A DNA stretch of 64,000 bases from positions 13,298,119 through 13,362,118 of the forward strand of contig JAIUCV010000019.1 in the NCBI GenBank assembly GCA_026724425.1. Direction: 5' to 3'. Under the pieces are notes generated by a model, which saw only the letters and a list, made by a program, of their open reading frames with translations, was not told where the DNA came from and made no database searches. The DNA comes from Erythrophleum ivorense. Lineage: Eukaryota > Streptophyta > Magnoliopsida > Fabales > Fabaceae. Below, piece after piece: positions 12,401 through 22,790 of this stretch (positions within the stretch are counted from its first letter, which is position 1; each line of letters opens with the position of its first letter). The translations under genes and the position numbers were made by a program.

Positions 12401-13224
12401 TATGCTTCTAAGAGTCCTTGAAATTTCTATCCTCTCCTTGCTGAACTAGCCACCAACCATGACTAATTAAGATGTTAAAGCCATAGAATAAGAGAGGAAA
12501 AGGAATGGAAGAAGTTTAGAGAAGGAAATGGAGTGAAAAAGTGTGTATTTTCTTACCTTTTCAAGACTTCTTCTTCCTCCTTTGGCTTTCCCTCTTGTGC
12601 ACCACTATCAGCCCTCCTTAGTTTTATTTCATTATGTGAAAAAGTTGGTTAGGAGATGAGACTAGATTGGGACGTTTTTATAAGGCCAAGTGTCCTTTTT
12701 CATAAGTTTTTAACTTTGTAATTTAATCCTTCGTCTTAGTTTTAATTGTTTGGATTCATTTCAACTCCTTTTTAAAATCCATCTTTTCTATCATAAAATT
12801 TGGGTCTAGTAATTCATAAAAGAGCTTTGGTTTCACCCAAATTAGATTTAAAACTATTCTGAACTGTTCAGTTAAAATTTCAATCAATTGATTACCAAAA
12901 TCGTTCATCGGAGGGGTTTTAACTATTCTTGAGATTTTCATGATTTTTATGGCCTCTAAAAACCTCAAAAAGTTAAATTTTTTTTAAAAAGCTCTCTTGT
13001 GAGTTTTCTAAATTTTTCAAAAGTTACAAAATGACCCCAACTTATGTTGGCAAATTTTCTTAGCTCTTCTGGCTTTCATTTTTGGGCATCTTAAGCCTCA
13101 AGTTCTCATTTTCTATTATTTAAAATTTTATCTTAATTTTACTTGGCCTTAAATCATTCATTTTAGAGGACTTACTTTTATATTTGGTGTGTTTTGTGCC
13201 TTTATGGAGAAATTAGATGTTACA
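9453..13224 (-). mobile_element. Solo LTR, Tekay-type family (copy 2), with mismatched host flanks
   Basis: Displayed in antisense from TGTAATACCTTAAG to ATTAGATGTTACA, 3,772 bp. It carries the family landmarks: CAAAAGTC minisatellite (about 11215-11370), the GAAGCAAC stem-loop domain (about 11700-11890) and splice-donor-like sites near 12370 and 12555. Flanking 5-mers are GGAAT (9448-9452) and AGAAC (13225-13229), which differ by two transitions and could both derive from GGAAC. However, the left flank is gypsy gag and the right flank is copia integrase. Recombination between LTRs of two separate insertions is therefore an alternative to simple solo-LTR formation. Confidence 0.8.
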
Positions 13225-14070
13225 AGAACTGCCATAATGGTCTCCAGTATATAGACAGAACTTAGTTTAGGTTTGGTTTCATGGATAGGATGATGAAGAA
13301 AGTCCCATTCATTTTGAATCTCCCTTTGAATGTGAGTTTGGTGAAAGTAAGGTTGAGTTTCAAAAAAGGCTACATCAAGAGTAAAAACTTTTTTAGATCA
13401 AGAGAATATCACTTATACCCTTTTTTGGTTGGAGAGTAGCTAAGAAACACATTTTAAGGAAGTAGGGTCAAGTTCACCTCTATGGTAAAGATGAATGAAA
13501 GAGATATAACTAAAAAATTTACGTGTTAAGGTGGAGATAGTGTGGGTACTTAGAAAGGGTTGAAGAAGTAGGTTATAAGGGGTTTTGAAGTTTAAGGTTT
13601 TCAAGGGTAGCTAATTAATAAGATAAGTAGTAGTAAGAATAGCTTCATCCCTAATAATTTTTAGGCACATTGGAAGCAAGCACAAAAGGCCTAGTGACTT
13701 CAAGGAGATATCTATTTTTGCTTTTGGATACCTCATTTTGGTGGAGACTCTCAACACAAATGCTATGATGGATAATAGCTTGCTCTCTCAAGTAATCACT
13801 TAAGATAGAATTGAAGTATTCCTTCCCATTTTCAATTTTGAGAACTTTAAACCTTATATGGAATTGCTTTTTAAGAAGGGAGTGGAATTGTTTAAAGATT
13901 GAAGAAACTTTAGATTTTTCTTTCTTAAGATAAGTCCAAGTGAATCTGGTGTGATCATTAATAAATGTTACAAACCATTTTTCCCTAATGATGGTTTTAA
14001 TTTTTGAATGTCCTTGCACATCACTATGAATAAGACGAAGAAGGACAAGAAGGATTGTGATTACGAGCAA
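13225..14070 (-). pseudogene. Copia integrase core, broken
   Basis: The open part (13651-14070) reads HSDVQGHSKI, FVTFINDHTRFTWTYLKKEK and LKIENGKEYFNSILSDYLRE, the retroviral-type integrase core. The usual Asp of the DNGKEYF motif is Glu here. The conserved VSERKNR stretch reads VSKSKNR, so the Glu that normally completes the catalytic triad is lost. Beyond 13651 a further frame reads LINRLP and HRGELDPTSLKCVFL, with stops. Confidence 0.8.
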
Positions 14071-14362
14071 GGTATGAAGATTTCACGTGTTTGGGCAATT
14101 AGCACAATTAACAAAAATAATAGGAATTTTTATTAAATAAAGTTAGATTCATCTTCTTTAGATAATCAAAATTGGGATGAAGTTAGAGATAGTCACTATG
14201 AATTAAAGAAAAAGGACAAGAAGGATAGTGATTATGAGCAAGCTATGGAGATTTCATGTGTTTGGACAATTGACACACTTAACAAAAATAATGGCAACTT
14301 TTATTGAATAAAGTTAAATACATCTTTTTGAGATAATCAATATTGGGATGACCCAACTAGTC
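14022..14362 (-). repeat. About 171-bp tandem duplication inside copia
   Basis: Two adjacent copies, 14022-14192 and 14193-14362, share blocks such as AAGGACAAGAAGGAT, GAGATTTCATGTGTTTGG and GATAATCAA-ATTGGGATGA, at roughly 85-90% by eye. The duplication falls between protease and integrase and is not a normal part of a copia polyprotein. Confidence 0.75.
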
Positions 14363-14775
14363 ATCATATCACTAAGATAGGTCCTAAAAGAAAGCGCTAC
14401 ATTGCTAGAAATATCAACTCCATGGATGAGATTTAGACCTACACACTCCTTAGCACTGCCAATCATCTTCCTTAACTCCAGGTCCTGAAAAGTGCAACCA
14501 CTAAAAGAAAAGTTAATAATGAAATTGAGATCCTTGGATAATTTACTAATGGATAACAAGTTACATGCCAACTTTGGTACTGACAAGACATTTTTTAGAA
14601 TTAATGAATCAGGAAACTTCACAATGCCAACTCCATTAACTTTAGGGAGTGTGCCATAAGTAATTTTTACCACTAATCCATTGGAACAAAAAAAAAAATA
14701 GTAATACAAGATACATTACTTGTCATATGATTAGTGGTAGAGTTCACCACCTAGGTATTATTTCTCTCAACTTTG
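14314..14775 (-). pseudogene. Copia protease and linker, active site lost
   Basis: The frame reads VPKLACNLLSISKLSKDLN, the conserved stretch after copia protease. Upstream (14725-14760) the active-site region reads VVNSTTNHMTSN, where the family has Asp-Ser-Gly-Ala: Asp is Asn and Gly is Thr. A run of A bases (T in sense) encodes an odd FFF stretch at the start of the open part. Confidence 0.7.
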
Positions 14776-14779
14776 GAGT

Positions 14780-15873
14780 ACAAAGTTACGGAAGAATTAC
14801 CTGACTGAGCAATAATGCTAGCACTAACTACTTTTTTAAATTGATTTAAATTACTTATCATCCTTTGCAATAATTCAAGTTGTTTGCTAAGTTCTCTACT
14901 AAACATACTAGTGTCAAGTTGAGGTTTCTCTTCACTGCTTGTTGTGAAGCCACAGGTTTCTTGTATTTATCTGCCTTTGAAAATTGCTAGCCTTCCATGC
15001 AATTTCTAGCATGTATCCTTGGTTTGTCTAGACTTCTTGCAATGGTCACACTAAGGCCTCCTTAGGTATTTCAACTTTTAATCACTGGATTGGGACTCTT
15101 TCAAAGCAAGTGCATAAGATTTAGTGATAGTAGAGGTGTTGTTTGAGCCCAAGGAAAGCTTTTCCTTACTCTTATCCCTCTTAACCTCAAAGAATGCCTC
15201 CCTTAAAGATGTTAGAGGATCCAAACTTAGAATTCAGCTTTTAATTTCTTTTAAGTGTGAATTGAGTTCAAGAAGGAACTTATATATATCCTTTCGGCTT
15301 AATTTTTAAAAAATAATTGGTATCCATAAAGCATGACCACTGATGAATTTTATATAAGTTTAATTATTGCCAATTATGAGTGAGCAAATTGCAATATTAA
15401 GTAACCCCTAAATCCCTTTGCTGAAAATCATGAAGGAAGCTTTCAATCTCCCTGATCATAACTTTGCTTTTGACTGAAGAATATGATCCTTAACTGCATC
15501 ACACACTTTGGCTATCTTGCATAAGAGAAAGTTTTGTCAATCAAACATGCATGGACCATGCTATTGTCAACCACCCACAACTTATACTTTGGGTTACAGA
15601 CATCTAGAGGAGCAGTTTCACTAGTGAGGTAGTCACCCTTACCTCTACCTCAATTGAATTACATAACTCTAGAGGACCACTGTAAGTAGTTATTTGCCAT
15701 GAGCCAATGGCTTGTGATGACAATAGGTGCAGCATCATTGGAGCCTAGATGATAGAAGTAAGGGAATGGGATGTTGGAGATGTGAAGCTCACTACAAAGG
15801 AGGAACTATAATTATCATTGATCTCTATGTTCAGCCTAAGGTTGAGCAAGATAGAATGCATGTTAGACATGAT
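14780..15873 (-). pseudogene. Copia gag remnant with zinc knuckle
   Basis: At about 15005-15060 the minus strand reads CDHCKKSRQTKDTC, then a stop, then KLHG. This matches the gag zinc knuckle of many plant copia elements, where Trp follows the last Cys, so this is another TGG-to-TAG change. The knuckle's His is replaced by Gln. The rest of gag is only faintly readable. Confidence 0.6.
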
Positions 15874-15885
15874 GCTTTGATACCA
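15874..15885 (-). promoter_or_regulatory. Copia primer-binding site
   Basis: In sense it reads TGGTATCAAAGC, directly next to the LTR end TTTGCA. It differs by one base from TGGTATCAGAGC, the complement of the initiator tRNA-Met 3' end. Confidence 0.75.
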
Positions 15886-16212
15886 TGCAAATTTTCAAAC
15901 AAAACAAAGAAAGAGAAGAAACAAAGATGGAAAGGAAAAACTTTGAATTTTATTATTCATGTTTGTCATAAACAAACAAAGGTATTATAGTTTAGACATA
16001 AACCAACCTCTCCTAATCTTAATTTATCTAGATAACTATCTAACTTAAAATATATGATAACAACTCCTAAAATAAGGGGAATAAAAACTAAAATGTAAAG
16101 TTGACTAGACTTAACATATAATGAAATAACTAAAATATAAAAGCCATGTAAATAAATAAAATAAAAATAATAACAGGCATATGTAGCGAAAAAAAACACA
16201 AGAACTCCAACA
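15886..16212 (-). repeat. Copia 5' LTR (327 bp)
   Basis: Sense starts TGTTGGAGTTCTTG (displayed end CCAACA at 16207-16212) and finishes TTTGCA before the primer site. The partner LTR has been lost, so the ends rest on TG..CA, the primer site and copia-like length. Confidence 0.7.
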
Positions 16213-16452
16213 ATGTATATATTAAAATGACTAGTTCCATTGGTTCAACTTGTGACCCATTATCAATGGTTTAACCAATGACCCAATGTCTTGGTCCCCT
16301 CACTTACATTGATGTTTAGTGTTTGGGTTTGATTGCACACTTATACCAAAAACTTAAGTTATAAAGCAGGGTTTTAGGTATGGTTTTTAACTTTTTTATA
16401 AATAAATTTACCCATGATTGGCTAAAGATACATCGTGTTTTTGCCCTGTAAG

Positions 16453-16616
16453 CATAAGCAAATCAAGATCTTAAACAAACCTACCTCAGTAAGAGCTTTA
16501 GGAAGGGGTGGTGGTAGCAAGGTTTTTACTGATTTAATAGAAGGACTCCAAGAACCAGTTTTTACTGTGGAATTAAGACTAAAGACCAACCAAAACCATC
16601 CAGATCTTAATGAAGG
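16453..16616 (+). pseudogene. Phosphohexomutase exon (GGGSKV..EGLQEP block)
   Basis: The frame reads KILNKPTSVRALGRGGGSKV, FTDLIEGLQEP and VELRLKTNQNHPDLNEG, matching the stretch after the DDGAY motif in this family. The donor GG/GTAAGT at 16616/16617 is strong. The acceptor could be before 16453 or 16459 (both AG); either keeps phase 0. Confidence 0.75.
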
Positions 16617-16696
16617 GTAAGTCATTGTATATAATCTGTGTTAGCATGCATCCATACTCTTATGTTGTGAACTCATTGAAAAGCTAGAGCTTTCAG

Positions 16697-16795
16697 ATCA
16701 TTTCAGGGTTATGGAGAAGTTATGTTGAAGCACTTGGAGAACTTAGTTAGCTTAGAACTAAAGTTACAAAAGGCCTTCGTAAACTATGACGAGGT
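16697..16795 (+). pseudogene. Phosphohexomutase exon (YGE..LKHLEN block)
   Basis: Following acceptor TTTCAG the frame joins exon 3 and reads SFQGYGEVMLKHLEN and KLQKAFVNYDE. Using the next acceptor ten bases on would give a stop. In relatives the following residues form the domain-4 phosphate-binding loop with an Arg-Val-Ser core. Here that region reads VCITS and no clean donor is evident, so the exon end (16793 or 16795) is uncertain. Confidence 0.65.
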
Positions 16796-17038
16796 GTGTA
16801 TAACTTCATTTATAGCTAGATTTGAAATTGTTGGCATTAATTAAAATGGATTTTTCCCAGGATTATAAAAGCAATTATGAAAAAGGGGTGTTGATCTTGA
16901 AATGGAAAAGTATAAAATACAAATCCAGTGGGCAAAGAGCTTACCTACTCTAATTGGTTTACTATGTTTCTGTTGTGCTTCCAATATAATTTCATTTATT
17001 GTTCTTCCAATTTGATTGTGAAACGTTCATGTTTCTAG

Positions 17039-17090
17039 CTATGGTGGATCGTTCTCACTCCATGATCCTATCCTTCCCCTTAACATTGAG
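17039..17090 (+). pseudogene. Phosphohexomutase exon (SLHDP..LPLNIE block)
   Basis: The frame reads YGGSFSLHDPILPLNIE between acceptor TTTCTAG and donor GTAAAA. Compared with what I know of the family, about four residues between GGW-F and SLHDP appear to be missing, and the Trp reads Ser. This would remove part of the phosphate-binding loop. Confidence 0.65.
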
Positions 17091-17179
17091 GTAAAAGGTC
17101 CTTGAGCCATTGCATGAGCTATTATGCACAATACTGAAACATTGTAGCTAATTCAAAATTAACATTCTTTGTACTATAG

Positions 17180-17254
17180 GCACTCAGCAATGAAGACGTC
17201 GTTGATAAATGCTATTTTTTATATATGTTATTCCTCTTAATCTGGATTTTTTAA
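17180..17254 (+). pseudogene. Last visible phosphohexomutase exon, diverging to an early stop
   Basis: After acceptor CTATAG the frame reads ALSNEDVVDKCY and then hydrophobic residues to TAA at 17252-17254. The first eight residues fit the family, which continues for about 25 more residues with a different sequence. The rest is therefore lost or replaced. Confidence 0.55.
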
Positions 17255-17681
17255 TGATGAGTTATGTCTTAATGGATTTAATTAGATGAGATTCGATTTT
17301 ATTGGCCATTTTTTGTACTCTAAAAATTTAATTGCAAAATTCTTATTTTTTAATGCATAAATTCTTTTAAATAATTTTGTGAATTTTCTCATTTAATATT
17401 TTCCATTATCTGTGCAAATATTTAATGGGCAATTAGATTTAAATGGTGGAAATTAATTTGGAAAAGAATTAAAGGCTACAAAATTGAATCAAGGGCCAAA
17501 TTCTTGAGATGAAGTTGCATGTTTGACAATGCCAAGGAGGGAGTATTTGTCTAGAATTTTTAATGGAATTTTTAGGAAAAAAATGAGGGAAGGGGAGTTG
17601 AAGTGGATACGAACGGGAGGCATGGGAATAAAGAATCAGACATATAGATAAATCAACTACAGGACATGTGAGGATGTAACG
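17255..17681. other. Non-coding stretch 3' of the gene relic
   Basis: AT-rich sequence with no clear exon or polyadenylation signal that I would defend. Bases 17677-17681 (TAACG) are the left target duplication of the next LTR. Confidence 0.4.
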
Positions 17682-20600
17682 TGTAACACCATATTCATCT
17701 AGCTTGCCTCATGCCATTTCTAAGTCTTATTCTATGCATTTCATAATCTACTTTGACACGGATAAAATTTTTTTTTTCAGAGTCTCGTGGGCCATATGGA
17801 CTCATGTATTACATTATCAGATTTAATTACATAGATACAACTCAATTCCAATACCAAAAGTGGTCTAGAACTTGTGCAAGTGCAAGAAACACAAAATATC
17901 ATAAAGTAGCCTCAGCTAGAAACTTCACTTTTCTGTCACAAATTTTGAAAAATTGTAACTAATTCTAGAAAAATCAAAATCAAGCATTCTTTACCATTAT
18001 GGAAAGCTAAACATGTCTAATTTATGCCAAAAATATGACTAGGCCATGAAAAATCACACAAGAGACATTTGACATTCGAAAAGGTACAGAGGTTTGACTA
18101 GCTACTGGTATTTATATAAGTTTCTGCTATGAATTTCAAAAATATCTAATTAATTTTGTAAAAATCCAATCTATGCAAATGATACCAATATAGAAATCTA
18201 TAGATGTTAGCTAGAGTTGAAAAATAACTTTAGACTAGTTTAGGTACATCCAGGGCTTGAAAACTAATGAAACAGTAACTTAAGTCTGATTGGATGCCTG
18301 ATACTGGATAGAAATTTCAAAATTTTATAGGTGCTTCTAATTGGTACAAGTTACTGGGAATGTCTAGTTTCTTCTTATAAAATTTAATGGCAATTGGACA
18401 TCATTTTGCCTATAAGTGAAAGAATTTAAATTCGGACCAGAATAAACAGTGCCTTGAACCAAAATCAGAAAATTTCTCAAACTTGAAAATTCATCAAATA
18501 TTCCATAGATCTTAAAAAATTCTGCACTTTAGTTTCCCAAAAATCTCTTAATAAGCTCTAAATTCATGCCAAATATCATATCAAGAAGAGCTAATTTGGA
18601 CAAAAAGTGATGTATATAAATTTCTAATGTGGTCAATTTTGCTTCATATTAGATACTAAAAGTGTCTAAATGACTTCTCTTAGTGTGTGGCACCTCTTAG
18701 GCAAGTTTATAAGTATGAATATGACTTGTATGAATTGCATAAGTGGTTCCAAACCTCATGCATCTCAATTTGGTCATTCCACTTCCATTTATACATGTAT
18801 TTCCATAATACTAGTTTGTTATTACATGTCTAAAATGCACATTTTCATACATATAGCCTTAAATCTTATTTGTACATGATACATTAGCATAATTATACAT
18901 GTTTATATCATCATAAGATAGATGTAACAATTGATTACAATATTTGCCACTCATATGGCCTTAAAGAAACAAAATCTATACACTTTAATGACATGCTCTT
19001 ATCTCTCAAGTGGTTGGCTCCCATTTCCTTGTTCTCTTGGTCCATTTAGCATGTTAGAATATTGGAGAGGAGGGAATGAGATTCAAGGAATCCCAATAGT
19101 TCATCTCCCATTTCAACCATACATAAAGTATGCAAACCATATCTTACAAATGCATGCATAAGCATATTACATAACATGAACATTCAAGAAGCAATCTTAG
19201 CATGTAAGTCATACAAGACATCCATAGACTTGCTAAGTAAATGGATTAGTCTCACTTATTCACTTATAGATTTTGGACTTGTCTCACCCATTTCTTTAAG
19301 AGGTTTTTAACTCAACCTTACTCTTGGGAGTCAACCTCATTTTTTGGAAGACTCTATACTTTGTCTCGACCAATTCTAAGGGATCTTGACTCATCCTCAT
19401 CATAGCTAAGGGATTTTGGCTTCACCATACTCAAGCAAACTAAAACAAACACAATAAATATCATTTGAAAACATAATGAATCATCATGGTACCATGGAGT
19501 AAGAGCTCATGCTAAAATATTTTTTATGACTTAAAATACATATACACACATTCAAAGACAAGCCAAGCATACATTCATGTATGAGAGAAGGAGAAGTGAG
19601 CTACCTTACTTGTATTTACATACTTTTTCCTTGAGCCTTTAGTCCCCTCCCTTGACCTCACACACCTAAGAAGGTGGAGATCATTTCTCTTAGCCTAAAT
19701 ACAATTTATGGAAGCCAATTAGGTTCATGGAGTTAATTCTAAGGCCACACATCTTCTTTAAACACTAACTTGGTCTATTAACCCTTTTATGGTTCTAAAA
19801 ATGCACCTAATAAAGGAACACCCATCAAATAAGTTCTAGGCTCCATTCTTTCCTTTCATATATGATTTTTGACTCCTTTTAAGCCTTTTGAAGTCATCAC
19901 ACAATTAAAACAAAGAGCCTAACTACATGTTGCTTCTTTAGGTTATATTATGGAACCTAAGATATCAATTCATTCTCTAGGTCTCCTAAATTTTTTCAAA
20001 GGTTTCCCTTCATTTTCGTTTATCATATATGACTTAAAATTGGGCTTAGAAAAATTTAAAATTCTAAGTGTCTCAACCTCCTTTAGCAGAGACTATGCAC
20101 CAATTAGCTTCCATAGAAGTCTATTTTATTTTATTTACATGGAAGATGCATATGGGGAGACTCCTAAGGATCTTAGAAACTCATTTAAATATTCATTTAG
20201 CCCTAGGAATAATTACATCAAATCAGATTTTTAAGGGAACCTATGAAACTTTAGGTTTGCTATCTTGAAAATCTATAGCTTTTTCTTAAATTTCTTTGCA
20301 TATTCGTATTCTCCACACTCCTTTTTCTTAAGATTCACTCTTGGTTTCACCCAAAATCCAAGCCCTCTTATAGCTTCTTGAATAGGGCGAACCAAGGAGA
20401 GAAGAGGAGCAAGGGGTAGCAATCATGGTAGGAGAAATTACCTTATTTTTCCTTATTTTCTCACTTGAATATTCCTTTCTTTGGCCTCCTCTCTTCGAAT
20501 CCAAATTTTTCCTCCTTGGTCTGACCTCAAAATAGTCCCAAATATATAAAAAATTCTATAGGAAAGAAGGAAAAATGGAGGAGGATGGATTTGTTAAAGA

Positions 20601-21328
20601 GAAACCAAGAAATCCTTACCTTTTCCTTGCCTTTTCTCCCTTCCAAGCTTCTTCTCTTGGTGCACCTAGGAATTGGCTCTCTTCTTTGGTTTTGGGGTAG
20701 AATTTGGTCAACCTAAATGAGGGGAGAAGAAAGGCACCTCATATATATAAGGGATTTAAGAAGGACATTTCCAAAAATTTCTATTTTGCCTTTCATTCTT
20801 GGCATTTTTGTTTTTAACTTATTTTAACTCCTTTTTGAGAACTGTCTTTTCCATTATGAAATTTATGTTCCCAATTTAGTAAAATACCTTTCAAATCACT
20901 TAAATCAGAGCTAAAACCTTCTTGAACAAATCCATCAAAGTTCAGGTCCACTGTCACTGGAGGGGTTTTAACTGTCCTAGGGCTTTCCATGGTTTTCAGG
21001 GCTTTTGAGAATCTCAAAGAACTCAAAACTTTTACTTAAAAATCCCTCCTATGAAAATTCCAAAATTTGCTCAAAATAACGAAAATGCCCTTACGTTTTG
21101 TTAACTTTTCGTCACAATCTGTTTCTTCATTCTAGCTTTATTTTTTTTTCATCTAAGCTTGGGATTCTTATTTTTAGGAGTCTATAATGCTTCCCAAATT
21201 TTTTAGGACCTTAACTAAGTCATTTCATGGGACTTTCTTTTGTATCTAATGAATTTCGTACGTTTACGGAGAAACCATACTTTACATTTCTCTCATTTCC
21301 TCTCATTTTCAGAGAACCGGATATTATA
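17682..21328 (-). mobile_element. Solo LTR, Tekay-type family (copy 3)
   Basis: Displayed from TGTAACACCATATTC to GGATATTATA, 3,647 bp. Flanks TAACG (17677-17681) and TAACA (21329-21333) differ by one transition. Family landmarks are present: CAAAAGTC minisatellite (about 19255-19430), stem-loop domain (about 19790-19960), splice-donor-like sites near 20445 and 20620, and a TATATATAA box near 20740-20750. The end TTCAGAGAACCGGATATTATA puts it in the same subfamily as the LTR at 50528-58543. Confidence 0.85.
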
Positions 21329-21333
21329 TAACA

Positions 21334-22330
21334 CATAAAGATATGGATAAATGAAGAATGATACATGGCTTAATTCAGAAGGTGTCCAAGCTTACTAATT
21401 CACACTTATGTCATGGCCCTCTCAAATATATACACACATCGGCTCCTAAGGGAATAAAGCACTATACTGTACCCTTTCATCCATCACACATAATCACATG
21501 TATAGCTGGCTTATAAACACTCATATATTCACAATTTATTCATGTGGAAGGAGTTTGACATCCAGGCACCGAGTCACACACAAATGATAAAGCACATCAT
21601 TTCACTTTCTCCTTTCTTTCTAACACTCACAAGAGAAACATGGAGCACCGTGTTCTATTTCATTCTCAGGCATTCTATTTTCATGCACTAAATTTATATA
21701 TGTGTTGGCCTCCACATTCATTCACATATTGACACATGGCCATCCATTTACATTTCTCACACAGATTTCATCCATGAAGCCTCACACACAAGACATAGAC
21801 ATCACACGCATGAATTGGATTCATATGTAGTAGCTCCATCATGTTACACATACATGCACGAGATTCCATTCAACACGAGGCATATTCACCTTATTCACAC
21901 ATAGCTTTTCACACATGTAGATGCATTAGAGTCTCACATCCAGCTCCAGCCATTCATTCATCTATGTCATAAGCAAGTACCAAACTTTCATATGCAAACA
22001 TGTACAAGATGAAAAAGATAGTTAGCAAATCCACTACAATATCTTAGGCTCTCTCATTTGCATGCATGGGACTTGGGATATGGAAGCATGGGTTGTGATA
22101 AGGAGCAGAAAAAAAAGCATGTGAGAGGAATGAATAGAGAATCATGTGAGAGGGCTTAAGGATTATTGGGCATTATGTAAGAGCAGAATAAGGGAGCACA
22201 TATAATGTCAATTTGATATTCTCCATTTTGAAGCTCTATGGCTGTAGATCATCACATGAATTTCCTCCATCATTTGCAAGCAATGGAAGCTTAATTACTC
22301 TTAGTGGCTGATTTTGGATGCTAACTCCTT
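21334..22330. other. Non-coding DNA, no gene seen
   Basis: A stretch rich in CACA/CATTC-like words without an exon-like block, known transposon domain or RNA gene. It may be further flank of the phosphohexomutase relic. Confidence 0.35.
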
Positions 22331-22334
22331 GATG

Positions 22335-22790
22335 AAAATTTGAGCTCTCATCACATGACATAACCTAAAAATGCTTTGCTAAATTAGAAAAAGTTTTGCC
22401 TTAGATCTTGTATTCTCAATCTTCTTAACTAGTTCGATTTGGCAAATTTAGATTTTCTAAAATATAAAACTTATAAAGTACTTTAAAATAAGAGAGAAAG
22501 TGGCACAAGAGATGAGAATATGCATGAGACCTATTTTTTCTTTCTACCCATTTCTTTTTCTCTCTATCTCTTACATTTTAGAAGCACTTTATAGACTTTA
22601 CATTTTGGAAAATCTAAACTTCCAATTTAAGACATTTTTAAAGAAGTGATTTGTTTGAGATTGCCTTTTGTGTTGAAAATTTCAAAAATGTGTTTGCGTT
22701 TTTATTCAAGCTTAATTTTTTATTAAAGATTGATGTCTTGGTTTATGCAAGAAAATAGTAGTCTTGTCATGTGAGACTTGTCTTCGCAAA
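22335..22790. repeat. Foldback (imperfect long inverted repeat), MITE-like
   Basis: A left arm at 22440-22500 (TTTAGATTTTCTAAAATATAAA, TATAAAGTACTT, AAGAGAGAAAG) is the imperfect reverse complement of a right arm at 22553-22622 (CTTTTTCTCTCTATCTCTTA, AAGCACTTTATA, GGAAAATCTAAA). Weaker pairing extends outward, for example CACATGACA at about 22352 and TGTCATGTG at about 22757. The whole could fold as a hairpin of over 400 bp. I see no transposase and could not fix a target duplication, so MITE is a guess. Confidence 0.6.

Larger units (their letters stand above)
13225..16212 (-). mobile_element. Truncated Ty1/copia retrotransposon
   Basis: Minus-strand order from the right: a 327-bp LTR (15886-16212), primer site, gag, protease and integrase. 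The element stops at 13225 against a Tekay-type LTR, so reverse transcriptase, RNase H and the 3' LTR are missing. The order protease-integrase before reverse transcriptase is the copia arrangement. All open frames are broken. It lies in the phosphohexomutase intron, about 240 bp before exon 3. Confidence 0.85.
3..17254 (+). pseudogene. Phosphoglucomutase/phosphomannomutase-family gene relic, 3' part, with a TE-filled intron
   Basis: Six short exon-like blocks in order on the plus strand read like the C-terminal half of a plant alpha-D-phosphohexomutase, an enzyme family that moves phosphate between C1 and C6 of hexoses. The key match is ETSGHGALKEN in exon 2, the sugar-binding ExSGH loop of domain 3. 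Exon 3 adds GGGSKVFTDLIEGLQEP and exon 5 SLHDPILPLNIE, both family-like. Exons 1-3 join in compatible phases. The gene runs in from the left edge, so the phosphoserine and metal-binding parts lie outside the window. It looks dead: exon 2 has an in-frame TAG (475-477), the domain-4 phosphate-binding loop is damaged across exons 4 and 5, and the last exon diverges and stops early. Intron 2 spans about 502-16452 and holds four transposons. Family assignment is confident from motifs; individual splice sites are inferred. Confidence 0.75.

Noticed and set aside
15727..15990. 87-residue plus-strand open frame overlapping the copia primer site
   Set aside because: It runs antisense across gag and the LTR of the copia element, without any family motif.
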